DNA from: Pleodorina starrii
Lineage: Eukaryota > Chlorophyta > Chlorophyceae > Chlamydomonadales > Volvocaceae
Direction of reading: 5' to 3'
NCBI GenBank assembly: GCA_030267565.1
Contig: BRXU01000003.1
Location: forward strand, 806,001-870,000
DNA length: 64,000 bases
Shown: positions 47,511-58,735 of the stretch, piece by piece
Numbering within the stretch: position 1 is the first letter of the stretch
How the letters are laid out: every line of letters begins with the position of its first letter
The notes under the pieces: generated by a model
Databases searched by the model: none
What the model was told of the DNA's origin: nothing
What the model saw: only the letters and a program-made list of their open reading frames with translations
Translations under genes and position numbers: made by a program

Positions 47511-49153
47511 CTGTGGTACGAAGCAGAAGCAGTAAAGTGCGAGGGACTGAGGTGACGGCGCTTGTGAGGTACAGTCAATACGTAAGATGCTGATGTTAGT
47601 CATTGCACCTTACCAACAATACTGACCCATCAGCACAACTCGCACCGATGCCAGCCAAGCAATCAGCAAGCACCCTGATGCACACGCACCGAAAGCACTA
47701 TCTGGCAGGCGGGCCAGGAAGTGGAGGCACCCAGCACATGTCTGGGGGTCCAGCAAGGCCGGCCTAGTAACTCGAGTGCGTTTACGTAAACCTTCTTGGC
47801 CTTCTCGAACACCAGCGTCCCCAGTGGACAGCACAGGCAGGATACAAGAACCTGCTCCTCGCTGATGCCCGCCTTGAATAAGTCAGGTTGGCGCAGCAGC
47901 ATCCACCGCAGAGCATCCATGACGATGCCAGGTATGCTAGAGTCACTTGGGGATCGGCGGAGGCGTGACAAGGCCCGGATGAGGTCGTGACCATTGCCGC
48001 TGCTGAAGGCCGCCGCCAGGAAGGCATAGTTCTGAACGAGTGTGCCCAGCAGCGGCCCAGCAGCCGGAAGCTGGCCTGACAGCTGCAGCTCCACCAGGTG
48101 GGACGGACCGTACTTCAGCGAGTATGGGATTAGCCACTTATATACATGCGGCTGGGGACTGAGCTGCATGTCCATTGAGCCAGTTTTGGAAGGCAATGCA
48201 CTGGAGGGCCACGCCGCCCTTGCAGCATCAGGAGACGCCATCAGCTGTGCCGTTACCGCCGCCAGCAGTGTGTGTCCCTGGACAGGGTCAACCCAGAACT
48301 TGTTGGCCTGGCCAAATTCTAGCTTGTGGCTTTCCAGGAAGTCGTGGAATGACTTGTGGAACACCACCACACGCTCGTCGTGCACCGAGTAGAGCGAGCC
48401 CAGCTGATCCAACAGCTTGTTCACTTCAAGAGCTGCGAATGTGGGCTTGAAACGCTCAGCAACCGGCCGAACCCCAGCTGTGCCACCATCCACTGCTGGC
48501 AGCTCCTCATTGGCATTCCAGGCTGCCGTCAGTAGCTCCAGGGTCGGGGGCTCCTGCACCGCAAGCAGCACCGACAGCAGCCGGCTGAGGTCGGTTTCAG
48601 CAAACCTGGTGCTGTCGCTGCTGCTAGGCAGCCTCTCCATGAAGGCGGTGTAGGTGGCATTGAGGCCCTGGGGGAAATCACGCAGGTCTTTCAACGTCCA
48701 TCGCCGCTTCGCCTTGAGGCCATCCAGCAGCCTGAGGGAGTGTGGCCACCACCGGGAGCAGGACAGCGGCCCAATCGGGTGGGTATTACGGTAGCAGTCT
48801 AAGTGGCATGCAGGTCATGGACCATTCGTTCCATTTAACCATGCATGCTGACCGCAGTACCCTTTTGCCATGCTCACCTCGCCAGGTACACAAACACGCC
48901 CTCACTCTTGTCCAACAACAGCTGCACGGCCTCCGAGAGCTCGGTGGCCGTCGGCTTGCGAGTGATGTCACTGCCATCCAGGCGACCTGCCAGCTCGTGC
49001 TGGATGAGCGCTCGGAGGTCCTCCTTGTGGCGCGGGTCGTCTGGCTGAATCTTTAGTGGCCGGATGGCGACATCTAGGGAACTCATGATGTGCGGCTCGG
49101 GGCGTGAGGTGAACACAAAGCCTACAGCAGGAGGCAGGAGCGGGAAATGCTCA
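40464..49153 (-). pseudogene. NLR-like WD40 gene, unit B, lacking N-terminus and P-loop
   Basis: Homologous to the unit A gene from its Walker B exon onward. The partial exon at 49153-48878 keeps [13 protein letters not shown] and [11 protein letters not shown] but is cut at 49153 by an LTR element. Exon 48731-47690 is intact with a 3-bp difference from unit A, and 15 WD40 exons follow to the stop at 40464 (tail DPY). The equivalent of 21984-25510 in unit A (N-terminal domain, Walker A, Walker B and 5' flank) is missing. All retained exons are open and correctly phased, so the decay is structural rather than mutational. It is either a recently truncated pseudogene, a gene restarted from another promoter, or a store of WD40 units for exchange with the intact gene. 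Confidence 0.75.
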
Positions 49154-49487
49154 TGTTGTATCTCTCCTGTTGTGTTACCTTATATTTTACCCTAGCACTG
49201 GCTAAGGGCGGTGCTGTGTGTCGGACACAGACACCTGGGATTACGACGACTTGTCGTAGTCGTGGCACTTGCCACTGGTAGACCCACTTGGGTTGGATTT
49301 CATCGGTTGGTGATTATTCTGTGTAACACTTGATACATATTTTGGCCACTTTGCGTACTGACGCTACGTTGGAGGATCTGCGGCTTTCTACGGATTTCCG
49401 TACGTCTTCCTTCGTCGGGTATCTTTACCCTCTCTCAATCACTAACCGGTAGTTTTCACTACCACCACAAGTGGGCGTGATACAACA
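49154..49487 (+). mobile_element. LTR of an LTR retrotransposon (334 bp)
   Basis: The element starts TGTTGTAT and ends ATACAACA, perfect 8-bp inverted termini of the TG...CA type. Two bases later TGGTATCGAGACC (49490-49502) resembles a primer-binding site for an initiator-Met tRNA, as used by Copia-type elements. No reverse transcriptase, integrase or second LTR was found downstream, so it is the 5' end of a partial element. It lies exactly where similarity between the two NLR-like genes ends. Confidence 0.7.
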
Positions 49488-49489
49488 AG

Positions 49490-49502
49490 TGGTATCGAGA
49501 CC
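49490..49502 (+). promoter_or_regulatory. Putative retrotransposon primer-binding site
   Basis: TGGTATCGAGACC two bases after the LTR end; similar to TGGTATCAGAG, the usual complement of the initiator-Met tRNA 3' end in plant Copia elements. Confidence 0.55.
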
Positions 49503-51444
49503 ACTCGGTCTCGTTAGCTTCCGCACCAAACTTCCCAAACCGGTCGGTCGAGGGCGTACAAAAACGCTCGTCCTAAAAACGCAAAAACGGCCCTACACGT
49601 GATGTTTGACCAAGCCCTCCTTGCTTCTTCTTTATTTGTTATGTATTGCATAAGGTACACCACAACCCGCGGAGGGCGACGAATATGTTGCGACTGGTCA
49701 TGGTCGTACCATGACCTCTTGCAAAATTGAACCGCGAAAGTCGGGCGTGAACACTCAGTTGTGATGGAGATTAATATCCTTACTTATATTGGTCTAGTCT
49801 CATTGCCGCGCCCTCAGAGGAGTGCGAGCCCTTTTGGGTCTGGACGACGTATGAGCCCCTTGGCGCCAAGTCCCTCGTCTCTGCTCCAAGGTAATCGTTC
49901 GACTTTCGCCACTTAAACGGGCCACACCACCGGGCCTTCAGCTGCTTCCGCAGACCCAGCCTGGCACCATGCCCTGACTCTTATCATTCCCTCCCTCTCC
50001 CTCTAATAAAAAAATAATCCGTGCCAATCCGCCGCTAATCCGTGTTGTGTTTTCAAGGAGTTTGATTAAGGCAAGGATTAGGTACGGCAACCACCGCCAT
50101 TTATCTTACAACCATGCCATCGGCCAAACGACTGGTGCAATGTTTACTGTTTATGCGATAGAATTATAAAATGACAAGCGCGTGTGGCAAGCGGCAAGTT
50201 GTGACCGCCATGTATTGGGTCCCGGCAGAAAACTCAACCAAATGCCGACCTGGGAATGGCTATGACCTTTTTTTGAGATAATCATTAGGTTCATTCAAAC
50301 GGTTAATGAAGATATGCGCGGGAAGTACCCTAATCCGGAAATGGCGATTTGGTACTCAGTACTCAGTCGCTACCGAGTATCAAATTTTTTACACCAATTC
50401 CAAACTCTTCATCGTGTGAAAAGAAGTAAACCAAGCTAAGTACTTATCTGAATTTAATCTGTCGAAAGCTCGCACCGGCGCGTACAACGGTCCCCCCCTC
50501 CCGGAAGACCAGGGCCCCGGAACAGAATCCAGCCAACTAACTCCGGCAGGGCAAAGCGCACGAATCAAGCTAATTATTGCTTCTATCGATAGCTTTTATT
50601 TAGCGCAAAGCAGGCATAGACTTGGAAAAGGCAGCCGATGAATGCCGGACAAAGGTCGCACTATTACATAATTTCACATGTACGGGCGCCTGAGGTTGGG
50701 CGCTTGTGAATTGGCAAAGATAGCAACGTAGAACTTATATAATATACGCAATACTCTACCAGAGGTCCGTACATATGTCCTCGACATGCTGTAATTTTCG
50801 TATGCAAAGATAGGCAGGTCCTTGCACAATAACCCTCAAAATGTGGTACTGGGTACGCTCGCCCCTGAGTGGAACAAACGCCCCCTATCTGGAACACCGC
50901 CCAACGGCCAAAAAGTGCCAGCCTTTGCGACGCGCGACTCCTGCAAATGCATTGTTGCCATAATATATCATGTCCGGTCACTTTAGTGTACATATGTCAC
51001 TTAGCAGAGGTCACCCCGCGTGCCTAGTGGCCCAATGCGAGGCACTCACTTCCCACCGACGCGCGCGGCCGGGCCCCTGGGTCGGCCCTTGGACGGAGCG
51101 GGAGACTTCTTTGCTTTCGTCATTTGACTGTATGGGTAAACCTATGTATACCTCCGAACAAATAGCACTTGTATATCACTTATAACGTCCTTCTTGCAAG
51201 TCTGGCGCTATATCGCTCAACCAGCACGTCAGGAAGTGACGATGCCGCTTCGTGGTTCTATCAAAATCCAGTGTGCCTCGCAGCCCCAAGCACCTAGCGC
51301 ATGCCCAAAAATTGCCGTAGATTGCCCGTACGTTGGTGTACATGCTGTAATTTTCTGACAATTTTTTGTGGCACCATTTCGCTAAAAAAAATATCGTTCC
51401 ATATAGGGGACTGTTCCGAATAAGGGCAACCTACCCGTAGGGTA
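49503..51444. other. AT-richer region after the LTR, no gene recognised
   Basis: Probably internal sequence of the retroelement at first, then unknown. No gag or pol motif was seen; the frames at 50664-50993 and 51176-51361 (minus) show no family. The phrase ACATGCTGTAATTTTC recurs near 50785 and 51340. This sequence replaces about 3.5 kb found in unit A. Confidence 0.5.
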
Positions 51445-51860
51445 ACCCTAACTGTACTCGTCGCTGAAATACATCCAAGCTAGATGTAATTTCATTCTCC
51501 AGCGTTATTTCGTTCGGCATATGCAGGGGGTTTTATGGTAAGAAATGTTGTCGTTATGGAACCAGTTCCAAATTGAACAGATAGTCAGAGTCCTAGCAGC
51601 AGAAATTCTGAGCTATCACGAACATGCTTTCAAATGTACTTACCATTGGATTAATACTGGATGTCTGCGCCACGGCGCAGGGCATGTCTGTCCATTGACT
51701 CCTTCACTGAAAACTGCAATCGAAGGAAGGCGTAGTTTGTCGTTCAGATACACACTAGCGACAGAAATCATGCTTGTAGTAGGGTGCTCGTCAAGCACAA
51801 CAAGGGCTCTGACAAAATCGAAATCATGAAAACGCCAGAACAGAAATCACTAAAAGCCAG
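51445..51860. repeat. 416-bp segment shared with unit A (25511-25926)
   Basis: Second copy of the segment described for 25511-25926, ending AAATCACTAAAAGCC. Here it is followed by about 5 kb absent from unit A. Confidence 0.7.
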
Positions 51861-53690
51861 TTGTTGATTATTATGCAACAGTTATACTAACGCTCAAGTA
51901 TGATATGAGCATAATTTGTGAGTCTGTGCAATAGGAAAGTCTGTTTACAAACATGACAGCTCAGTACGACCTCTAGGCTCTGACTTGCAAACCAAGCAAT
52001 CCGTGACCCTGAGTTCAAATCAAAAGAAGGCTCTAAAGATATACTCTAAACCTTTATCATGCGAGTTGTCGCATGGCGAGCCCGAGCCCCCAATGAATCC
52101 CCTAACCAGGAGTCGTGCGTCGCGCACCCTTAGGCCGATATCTCTTCGCCCCGGCCTTCGCCCGGCCAACCGCGGCCCTCAAATTATCCCTAAATGCATA
52201 CCGGATCTGAGGATATGCCGGCTGCGGCTTGGTGAGCCCGGGTTGGTTCAGTAGAGGCATTAGTGTGTCTCACGCCGCCGCTCTCCAGCCGCAGTCATTC
52301 GGTGGGTCGCAGCATGGAGGGCTGGGGCCACCGGCGCGGGCGACTCCGTTGGATCGGCGGCCAACGGCAGCGGCGGCGGCATGGTGGGGATCGGGCCGGG
52401 TGAGGGGACGGTGCAGCTGCAGCCTGACGGCAACGGGGGCTGGGACTTGGCGAGCGGCGATGGCGACAAGGCAGCCTGCCTGGTCCTAGGCCGTCAAAAC
52501 GCAAGGCTGACAATTTTTACGATAACACAGGAACAACGACAGGCATGTCCAGCACCAGCTGGGATCCGTTTGCTACACAGCGGCGTAGTGATGAGGACCT
52601 TGCGCCGAATCCCTATTCTGACGACCATAACGTTCACGACACACCAGACGTCAGTGCGTCTTTGGCTGTGTCGGGTACAAACATGGACCTACCGGAAGCT
52701 GTAACGTTCTGTCAGCCAGGGCTTCTGCCAATTGCTATATAACGCTCCACATCGAGGCACGACTGCAGCGCCAGGGCAGTCGCCGGCAATGCTAGGCAGG
52801 GCTCGACAGCCATCCTTCGAGGCGCGTTGTGTTGGGCCTGGAGAGCCTCCCAGCGCAGCGACGATGACGGGCTTTTACAGGTAACACGGAGTACATCAAG
52901 ATGACCCTTGGCTCTGGGTTATTTGGTTACGGGTGTCGCGCCCGTGCCTCCGTCCGTGCACGCCGGGATGGAGGGACGGATCGGGGGCGGCGGTGGGACG
53001 GCGGGGCGGAGGGGCGGTGTGTGGCCAAGGGTGCGGCGCCGCTGCCCTGTCGCGATTTCCCAGCACCCGAATTCGATAGGCAACGTTGGATCCTTGACCC
53101 ATTTCCACGCTGACCTCTCCCGCCAGCAACGCACTTCGTACGGGAGAAGGGAAAAATCGATTCTTTCCAGTGGAGTTGGGGGCTCGGAACATTGTCGTCG
53201 GTTGGGGCGGGGCCAGGTAAAGCGGGATGGCTCACTCACCAAATCCATCCCCCGCCAAAGCTACCCATGCATGGACCAGCGCAACTGCACCTCCCCGCTG
53301 CCCTCCCCCGCTGCCAAGCGCACCCTTACCCGCTGCCGCCACTCCTGCCGCGTTCTGGACGACCTACTCTCCCTCAACAACCCCGACCTTCCCCCCCTCC
53401 TCTACACTTACCTGACCCTCCAAGTCCCAACACCCCCCGCACACACACCAATTGGTCCTTTGCCCCTTTGTCTGCCCGCATGTGCCCCTCCCGCCCCCCG
53501 TGTTTTGCCGCGCCTACTTCACCCCCACCCCCCTCCCCCCTTTCCCCACCTAGTGTGCCCTCACCCTGCCCCGCCTCTGCCCCCACCCTGGCCCTGCCCT
53601 GCCCGCCCTTGCCCGCCGTCACCTCGCCCAGTGCCCCTCATGCGTGGTGGCCTGCGTGCTCGGCAGGTGTAGTGGGGAGCCAACTCTTCA
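51861..53690. other. B-specific region, possible exons of a decayed plus-strand gene
   Basis: The equivalent point in unit A has no insertion. Short open stretches of normal composition exist (for example SSTSWDPFATQRRSDEDL at 52545-52742 and RVLDDLLSLNNPDLPPLLYT near 53340-53410), and a small exon-like piece bordered by CAG and GTAA is visible at 53171-53216. I cannot join them into a gene. C-rich sequence dominates 53410-53660. Confidence 0.35.
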
Positions 53691-54446
53691 CGGTCCGCCA
53701 CGGTGCTGCTCAAGAATATGGAGGCGCGGCCACCCACGGACGAGGAGGTAAGGACGGCCTCCGGCCAGACCGGCGAGCAGTTGGTGGTTGGGCTAGTTGG
53801 TCAGGTTGATTGATTGGTTGGTTGGTTAAAGCTGCGATACGCCAAGCGCGTCTTACGCCGTGCAGCAGGTGACTAAATGAATCAGACCCAGCAAGTCGCC
53901 GGTAAACATTCGCTCATGGCCATCTGAACGAACGGGCTGCGCTGGTGGGGTTGGTTGATTACCGGTAGTTGGTTGGCTGACTTGTTGTCGGTTTGTCGTT
54001 GCAGATCGCCCGCATGAATGAGTACTTTCAGCTCCAGCCCGATGAGGACGTCTACATCCAGGAGGTGAGCAAAGAGAGGGAGAGAGGGGAGGCGTGGGGT
54101 GGGGGAGGCGGGGGCTTGAAGGGAAGGGGCGGAAGCCGGAGAACAGGGGGAGAGGGACGGGCGTGTACAGTTCTGGCGAGGCAGGCTTTTCGTGGAGAGG
54201 GTTTTGAACGAGCGCGGGGAAGAGGGCAGTTGGAAGAGGGGTCCCGAATGTATCATCCGAGGAGGAGGAGGAGGAGGAGGACAGGCAAGCTGGAGCTGAA
54301 CGCTGAAGTGGGGTCTGTCGGTCCCGAAGATCCTAAAACCTTAACCTAAAACGCTTCGCAGGTGGGGTAGCTGGCCTGCGTGGCGCCGCTGCCGGAGGGC
54401 TTCGAGGAGATCCCAGATGATACCGGCACCGGAGCCATGTACAGGT
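53691..54446 (+). pseudogene. WW-domain protein fragment (CEP164-type arrangement), nonsense-mutated
   Basis: Three plus-strand exon-like pieces: 53691-53747 (LLKNMEARPPTDEE), 54005-54064 (IARMNEYFQLQPDEDVYIQE) and 54361-54445 (LACVAPLPEGFEEIPDDTGT), each bordered by AG and GT. The order helix, then APLP-EG-(F/W), then an acidic turn resembles the segment before and into the WW domain of CEP164-like centriolar proteins. The third piece has an in-frame TAG just after its acceptor, and the first has a TAG just upstream of the open part. The end of the WW domain was not found. A dead fragment is the best reading; the family assignment is tentative. Confidence 0.45.
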
Positions 54447-54536
54447 AGGTGCGTGCACACGTGTCCGTGAACACGTGCGTGTGTTTGTATGCGTGCGCCC
54501 GTGTGTGGCGGCCAGCGAGAGAGAGAGAGAGAGAGA

Positions 54537-54577
<41 letters not shown>

Positions 54578-55761
54578 GGGGGAAGACTCGCGTCCCTTAC
54601 CCTAGCCGTCGCACGTTTTGCCCTTCCGTATCCCTTTCTTCTCTGCCCCGGCTTTCCCTTCCCGCCTCTTTTGCACCGCGTCGCCTCTTTTGCACCGCGT
54701 CGCCGCCCTAGCTCGTTCGTGGGTTTATGTGTGTTTTGCTTTGTTTGCCTGCCTGCTCGCTCCATCCTGTTACTCGTTGACTTTACTCACGCATTTTCCT
54801 TTGCTTCTTTCCGATTCGCTTCCTCCATTGAGTGCAGGTGAGTGTACCATTTGTCGGGTTGTTTTGTCCGGGCGCTCCTGCCCTTCTTGTGCTGTCGCGC
54901 GTACTCGCCCGTCTGGGTGGGTCTGGCGGCGACGCCGTCGCTGCGCTTCTCGGCTTGGTAAGGTTACAGGCATGTTCGGTAAGTATTGCTGGGTTACGGG
55001 TCCGCTCGCTAGCGCCGTCTCTGTCTCCGCTGCGGTATCTTCTTTTAACCCCCCCCCCCCAACACACACAGGCACACCAACTTATTCACCTGCTTTCTAC
55101 ATGCTTTCTACAACCCTGAAACCGCATTCCGCTGGTCACGTAATTTGGTTACCAGTGCTCCATCGCACTTGAGTCAGCGGGCCCCCCTCACCCAAAACTT
55201 CGCCTCGTGGCTGGTTGCCGCAACCCGCACTGCTTTTGTGCATTGCAATTCCCTTTCCCTCCCCTTCCCCTTTCCCCAGGTGGCTCCGGAGGATCGCGAG
55301 CGGGAGGAGAGGACCCGAGGCGGGAGCAGGGGTGGGGACGGAGCAGCAGCGGCCGGGCGCCGCCGCAGCCTGGACGCCTGGGTTGAGGGCGAGGGTGAAG
55401 CTGACCGCGACGGGGCGGCCAAGGCCGACAGCGATGACACAGCAAAGACGACGCGGCGCCGAGAACGACGGTGGATCACCTCCGCCGCGCCGGCGGCGTG
55501 TGGGGCGACGAGGAGGACGGAGGTGGTGGCTAAGGTGACTACGAAGGCAGCTTGGCAGACGAGGACGGCGGCGGCGGTGGACCGGGGGGAAGGAGGGGGG
55601 CGTTCACCCTGCTTGGGGCTTGGGGGGGTCCGAACATTCTGGCGGTGCTGCGATTCCCACCAGCGTCATATCGGGTTGGTTGCATCACTTCCTCAGCCCG
55701 GGCGTCGAAGCTAAAACCAGCTACTGCTTCGCCGGACACCTGAGGGCGCAGGCAAGCGGGC
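54447..55761. other. B-specific region, no gene recognised
   Basis: Contains a GA microsatellite (54508-54572), a C-run near 55050 and a copy of the dispersed word CTCCGCTGCGGTATCTTCTT (55026-55045). An open stretch after a CCCCAG at about 55279 (VAPEDREREERTRGG) may be another exon of the decayed upstream gene, but its frame cannot be decided. Confidence 0.4.
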
Positions 55762-55979
55762 GGCACGGACTCTTGACGGCACGGGACGTGAGTTTACACG
55801 CGAAGCGTCGGCGCGTGGGGCCGGGGGGCACGGACTCTCGACGGCACGGGTCGCGGGTTTGCACGCGAAGCGTCGTTGCGGGTAGCGGGGCGGCACGAAC
55901 TCTGGAAGGCACGGGACGTGGGTTTGCACGCGAGGCGTTGACGCGCGGGGTTGGGTGGCAAGGACTCTTGACGGAGTGA
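55762..55979 (+). repeat. 65-bp minisatellite, 3.4 copies
   Basis: Units beginning GGCA(C/A)G(G/A)ACTC start at 55762, 55827, 55892 and 55957, exactly 65 bp apart. Similarity between units is roughly 80-90 percent by eye. Confidence 0.85.
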
Positions 55980-56211
55980 AACTCGGTTATGATTATGTGC
56001 TCCTGCTGTGTTCCTGGACCTGTAATCTCCTGGCTCTACCGAGGCTGACGTAAGTCTGCCTTGAGAGAGCAAGCGAGACGGGAAGCGGGGACCATCTGCC
56101 AAGGGCCCTTACACTGCAGGAGAACTCATCCCAGAAACATATCGGCCGCGCGCATGCGGCGCCCCGAGCCGCCCACCAGCCCAACAGAATTCATCAAGAC
56201 AGTCGCCGCTC

Positions 56212-56571
56212 CTGTACTTTCACATTCGTACACGACATAGCAGGCGTATTGCGATGCATTAATTAATACATTTGATTGTGTGATTAATTAATCACAGGTG
56301 ACCTGGAAAACAGTTACGGCGCAGCACATCATGCATAGCAGAAGGCGTGGCAGGAGCTTAGCAACGCTTCACAGGCGGTTAGCAGCTAAGACTGTACTTT
56401 CACATTCGTACACGACATAGCAGGCGTATTGCGATGCATTAATTAATACATTTGATTGTGTGATTAATTAATCACAGGTGACCTGGAAAACAGTTACGGC
56501 GCAGCACATCATGCATAGCAGAAGGCGTGGCAGGAGCTTAGCAACGCTTCACAGGCGGTTAGCAGCTAAGA
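56212..56571 (+). repeat. Perfect 180-bp tandem duplication
   Basis: 56212-56391 and 56392-56571 read identically at every base. The unit contains ATTAATTAATACATTTGATT followed by GTGTGATTAATTAATCAC, so it can form AT-rich hairpins. It is AT-richer than its surroundings. Confidence 0.9.
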
Positions 56572-56887
56572 TGCTAGCTGTGACGTATCTGCTAGCCTGG
56601 CAGCTAGGGTTGCTACGATCATGCCTAGCAGGTTAGCAGGATATTAGCAGCCCTAGCAGGCCCTAGCAGGCAAAACTGCCCTAGCAGGGCCCCCCTGCTA
56701 GGCTTCTGCCAACGTAGCAGGCGGATCTGATAGGTAGCAGATAGGCCCCGGCTCGCGTAGGGAACTGGCGCGCAGGTTCACACTTTTCAACTACGGGAAT
56801 ACCTTACACATGAGGACAAACGTTAGCAGTGTAATGCATTGTTAACAAAAATGCCGCGTTGTGGCCTGAGCACTTGCGTATCCGGAC
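56572..56887 (+). repeat. CTAGCAGG-rich block
   Basis: The word CTAGCAGG or close variants (TTAGCAGG, CTAGCAGC) recurs about ten times between 56575 and 56740, partly as GCCCTAGCAGG pairs that are self-complementary with CCTGCTAGGC. No gene was seen. Confidence 0.6.
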
Positions 56888-58735
56888 CCGAGGCATAATT
56901 TTGCAGTCAGGGGCTCAACCGCATCAGGCATGTTTTGAACCGGTTAGGTGAGCATCCTTGCAATAAAACTGTGAACAGCTGCGTACAAGCGCATTGACCC
57001 ATGTACGGGACCAACCGGCGGGCCGCGGACTGGCTCACGACTCTCGGGGCCAGCTTGCATGGCAGCGGGCTGGTTGTGTCCATTTAGCAACCGCTGGCCA
57101 GTCCACATCCACGAGCATACCGCATGCGGAAACAGTCTCCGCCCTGGCTTCGCGCAAACATCAGGATCTGAACCGCCCAACACGACAGGTAGGTGGGTTC
57201 CAAGGACAGCGCAAATCGGACATTCGAACTGATATTTAATATCAGTTGGCACCGTATTATTTTTGACCTCCAGGCGTATTTGTACGTCTGAAATAATACG
57301 CCCGGCGTGTTTCCCGGCGAACACTCGCCCGGCCAAATGGGCGATTGGATCCTGGGCGCTGGGCGAAATGGGACGATTGGATCGGGCGCCCAGGCAGGAC
57401 ATAAACCTCTTTTGGTTCTTAGAACCAAAATCGGTAACACACAAAACTGCGTATGCACACCGACATACATACGTACATACGCACAGTCGCACAGCCGTCC
57501 ACAGCTATCTACTGAACGCCCGCAGTATTTAAAATAAGCGGCGCTCGCAGTACAGCTTATGCATGGTGTCAATCGTGCTCATCACCTCCGGTCACCGTCA
57601 GCATGGGTGATGTAAGGAGGCGCGAGTCCAAGCGTGAACGGGGTAAATGGCCATGGACGGCGAAATAAACTCCAAACGCATGCAATCAACGCGTACATAC
57701 ATACGCACACACGCGCGCACGCACGAACGCTCCGACCCCGGTGCATGCATGTGCGATTTTGCACATACGGTGCGCGGCAACGTGGCGCCGCTTGCGCACG
57801 CACGAGCTCAAGCACGCGGATGCTCCACTCCGGCCCGGGGTAACGGTCCAAGATCTAGTCGTAGCGGTGGGTCCCAGTGAGCTCCCCAACTCCCCATCCC
57901 CCCTCCACCAAGTACCCACCCGCTGTCGGTCATGACAACCAACTACTTGGCGGGGCGCTGTATACCGATACCGCCAAGCGCCACCTACCCTAGCACACAT
58001 GCATGCAAGCCACCCTCGCGTCGCATGACACCTGTCCTGTCCTGACCAACGGTTCCAACTGACTACTGCGCTACCCACGCCGCTATGTGGGCTGCTCGAT
58101 CGACAGCGGCACGCGCGCACTGCACCCGAGTAGGTGGTTGGCATCAGCCCCGCCCGGCAGCCCCGGCCTCTGGCTGGCGCGCTGGGCGGGTTGCCCCAGA
58201 GCAGCAGTACAGTAGTGGTCACAACAACACGGTGTCTCGTCACTGTGTGTTTTAGTTGGGGTGGCACCGTGCGCCAATTCCCCTCGTGCACCACGCCGCG
58301 CCAAGGGCCCCACGCACGCAGCCATCCCAGCGACTGGCGGAGGTCGGAGACCCTGGCGCCCCGCTGGCGCGCAGATCGACGGATGGTGACAGCCCGCCAG
58401 CACCGCAGCGCTCGCCGTTTACCCGCCGTCAACAAACCGACCCCGTCAGCCGCGCGCCTCTCTTCTCTTATGTACAGCAGCGCGCGAACGGCAGGGCACA
58501 GCTCGGCACGGCACGCCCATAGGATTCCAGTCATCACTGTGCAGATTTATGTACGGCGAGGGTCAAGCCACTGATTCCCATGCGATGGGAAGTTGGGCTG
58601 CCCTGGGTGAAGCTGGTCGCTCCCTTCCCCTTTCCCTTTCCCTTTCCCTGCCTGCAAGAGTCAGTGTAGCATTTCGACTCTTGCCCGTCAGAAGGGCCCC
58701 CCTGCCGCCGGCAGGTCCCCAACTAACCGCTCAGT
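56888..58735. other. 3' flank of CC2D2A-like gene, unit B
   Basis: Matches 25927-27747 of unit A with substitutions and short indels. The stem CAAGAGTC (58655-58662) with GACTCTTG (58676-58683) is preserved 53 bp past the stop codon while its loop has changed. The long minus-strand frame (56944-57492) also remains open but is unassigned. Confidence 0.5.

Noticed and set aside
53192..53809. Proline-rich plus-strand frame of 205 codons
   Set aside because: It lies in a C-rich stretch and overlaps other equally open frames; no family resemblance apart from the short LLSLNNPDLPP stretch in a different frame.
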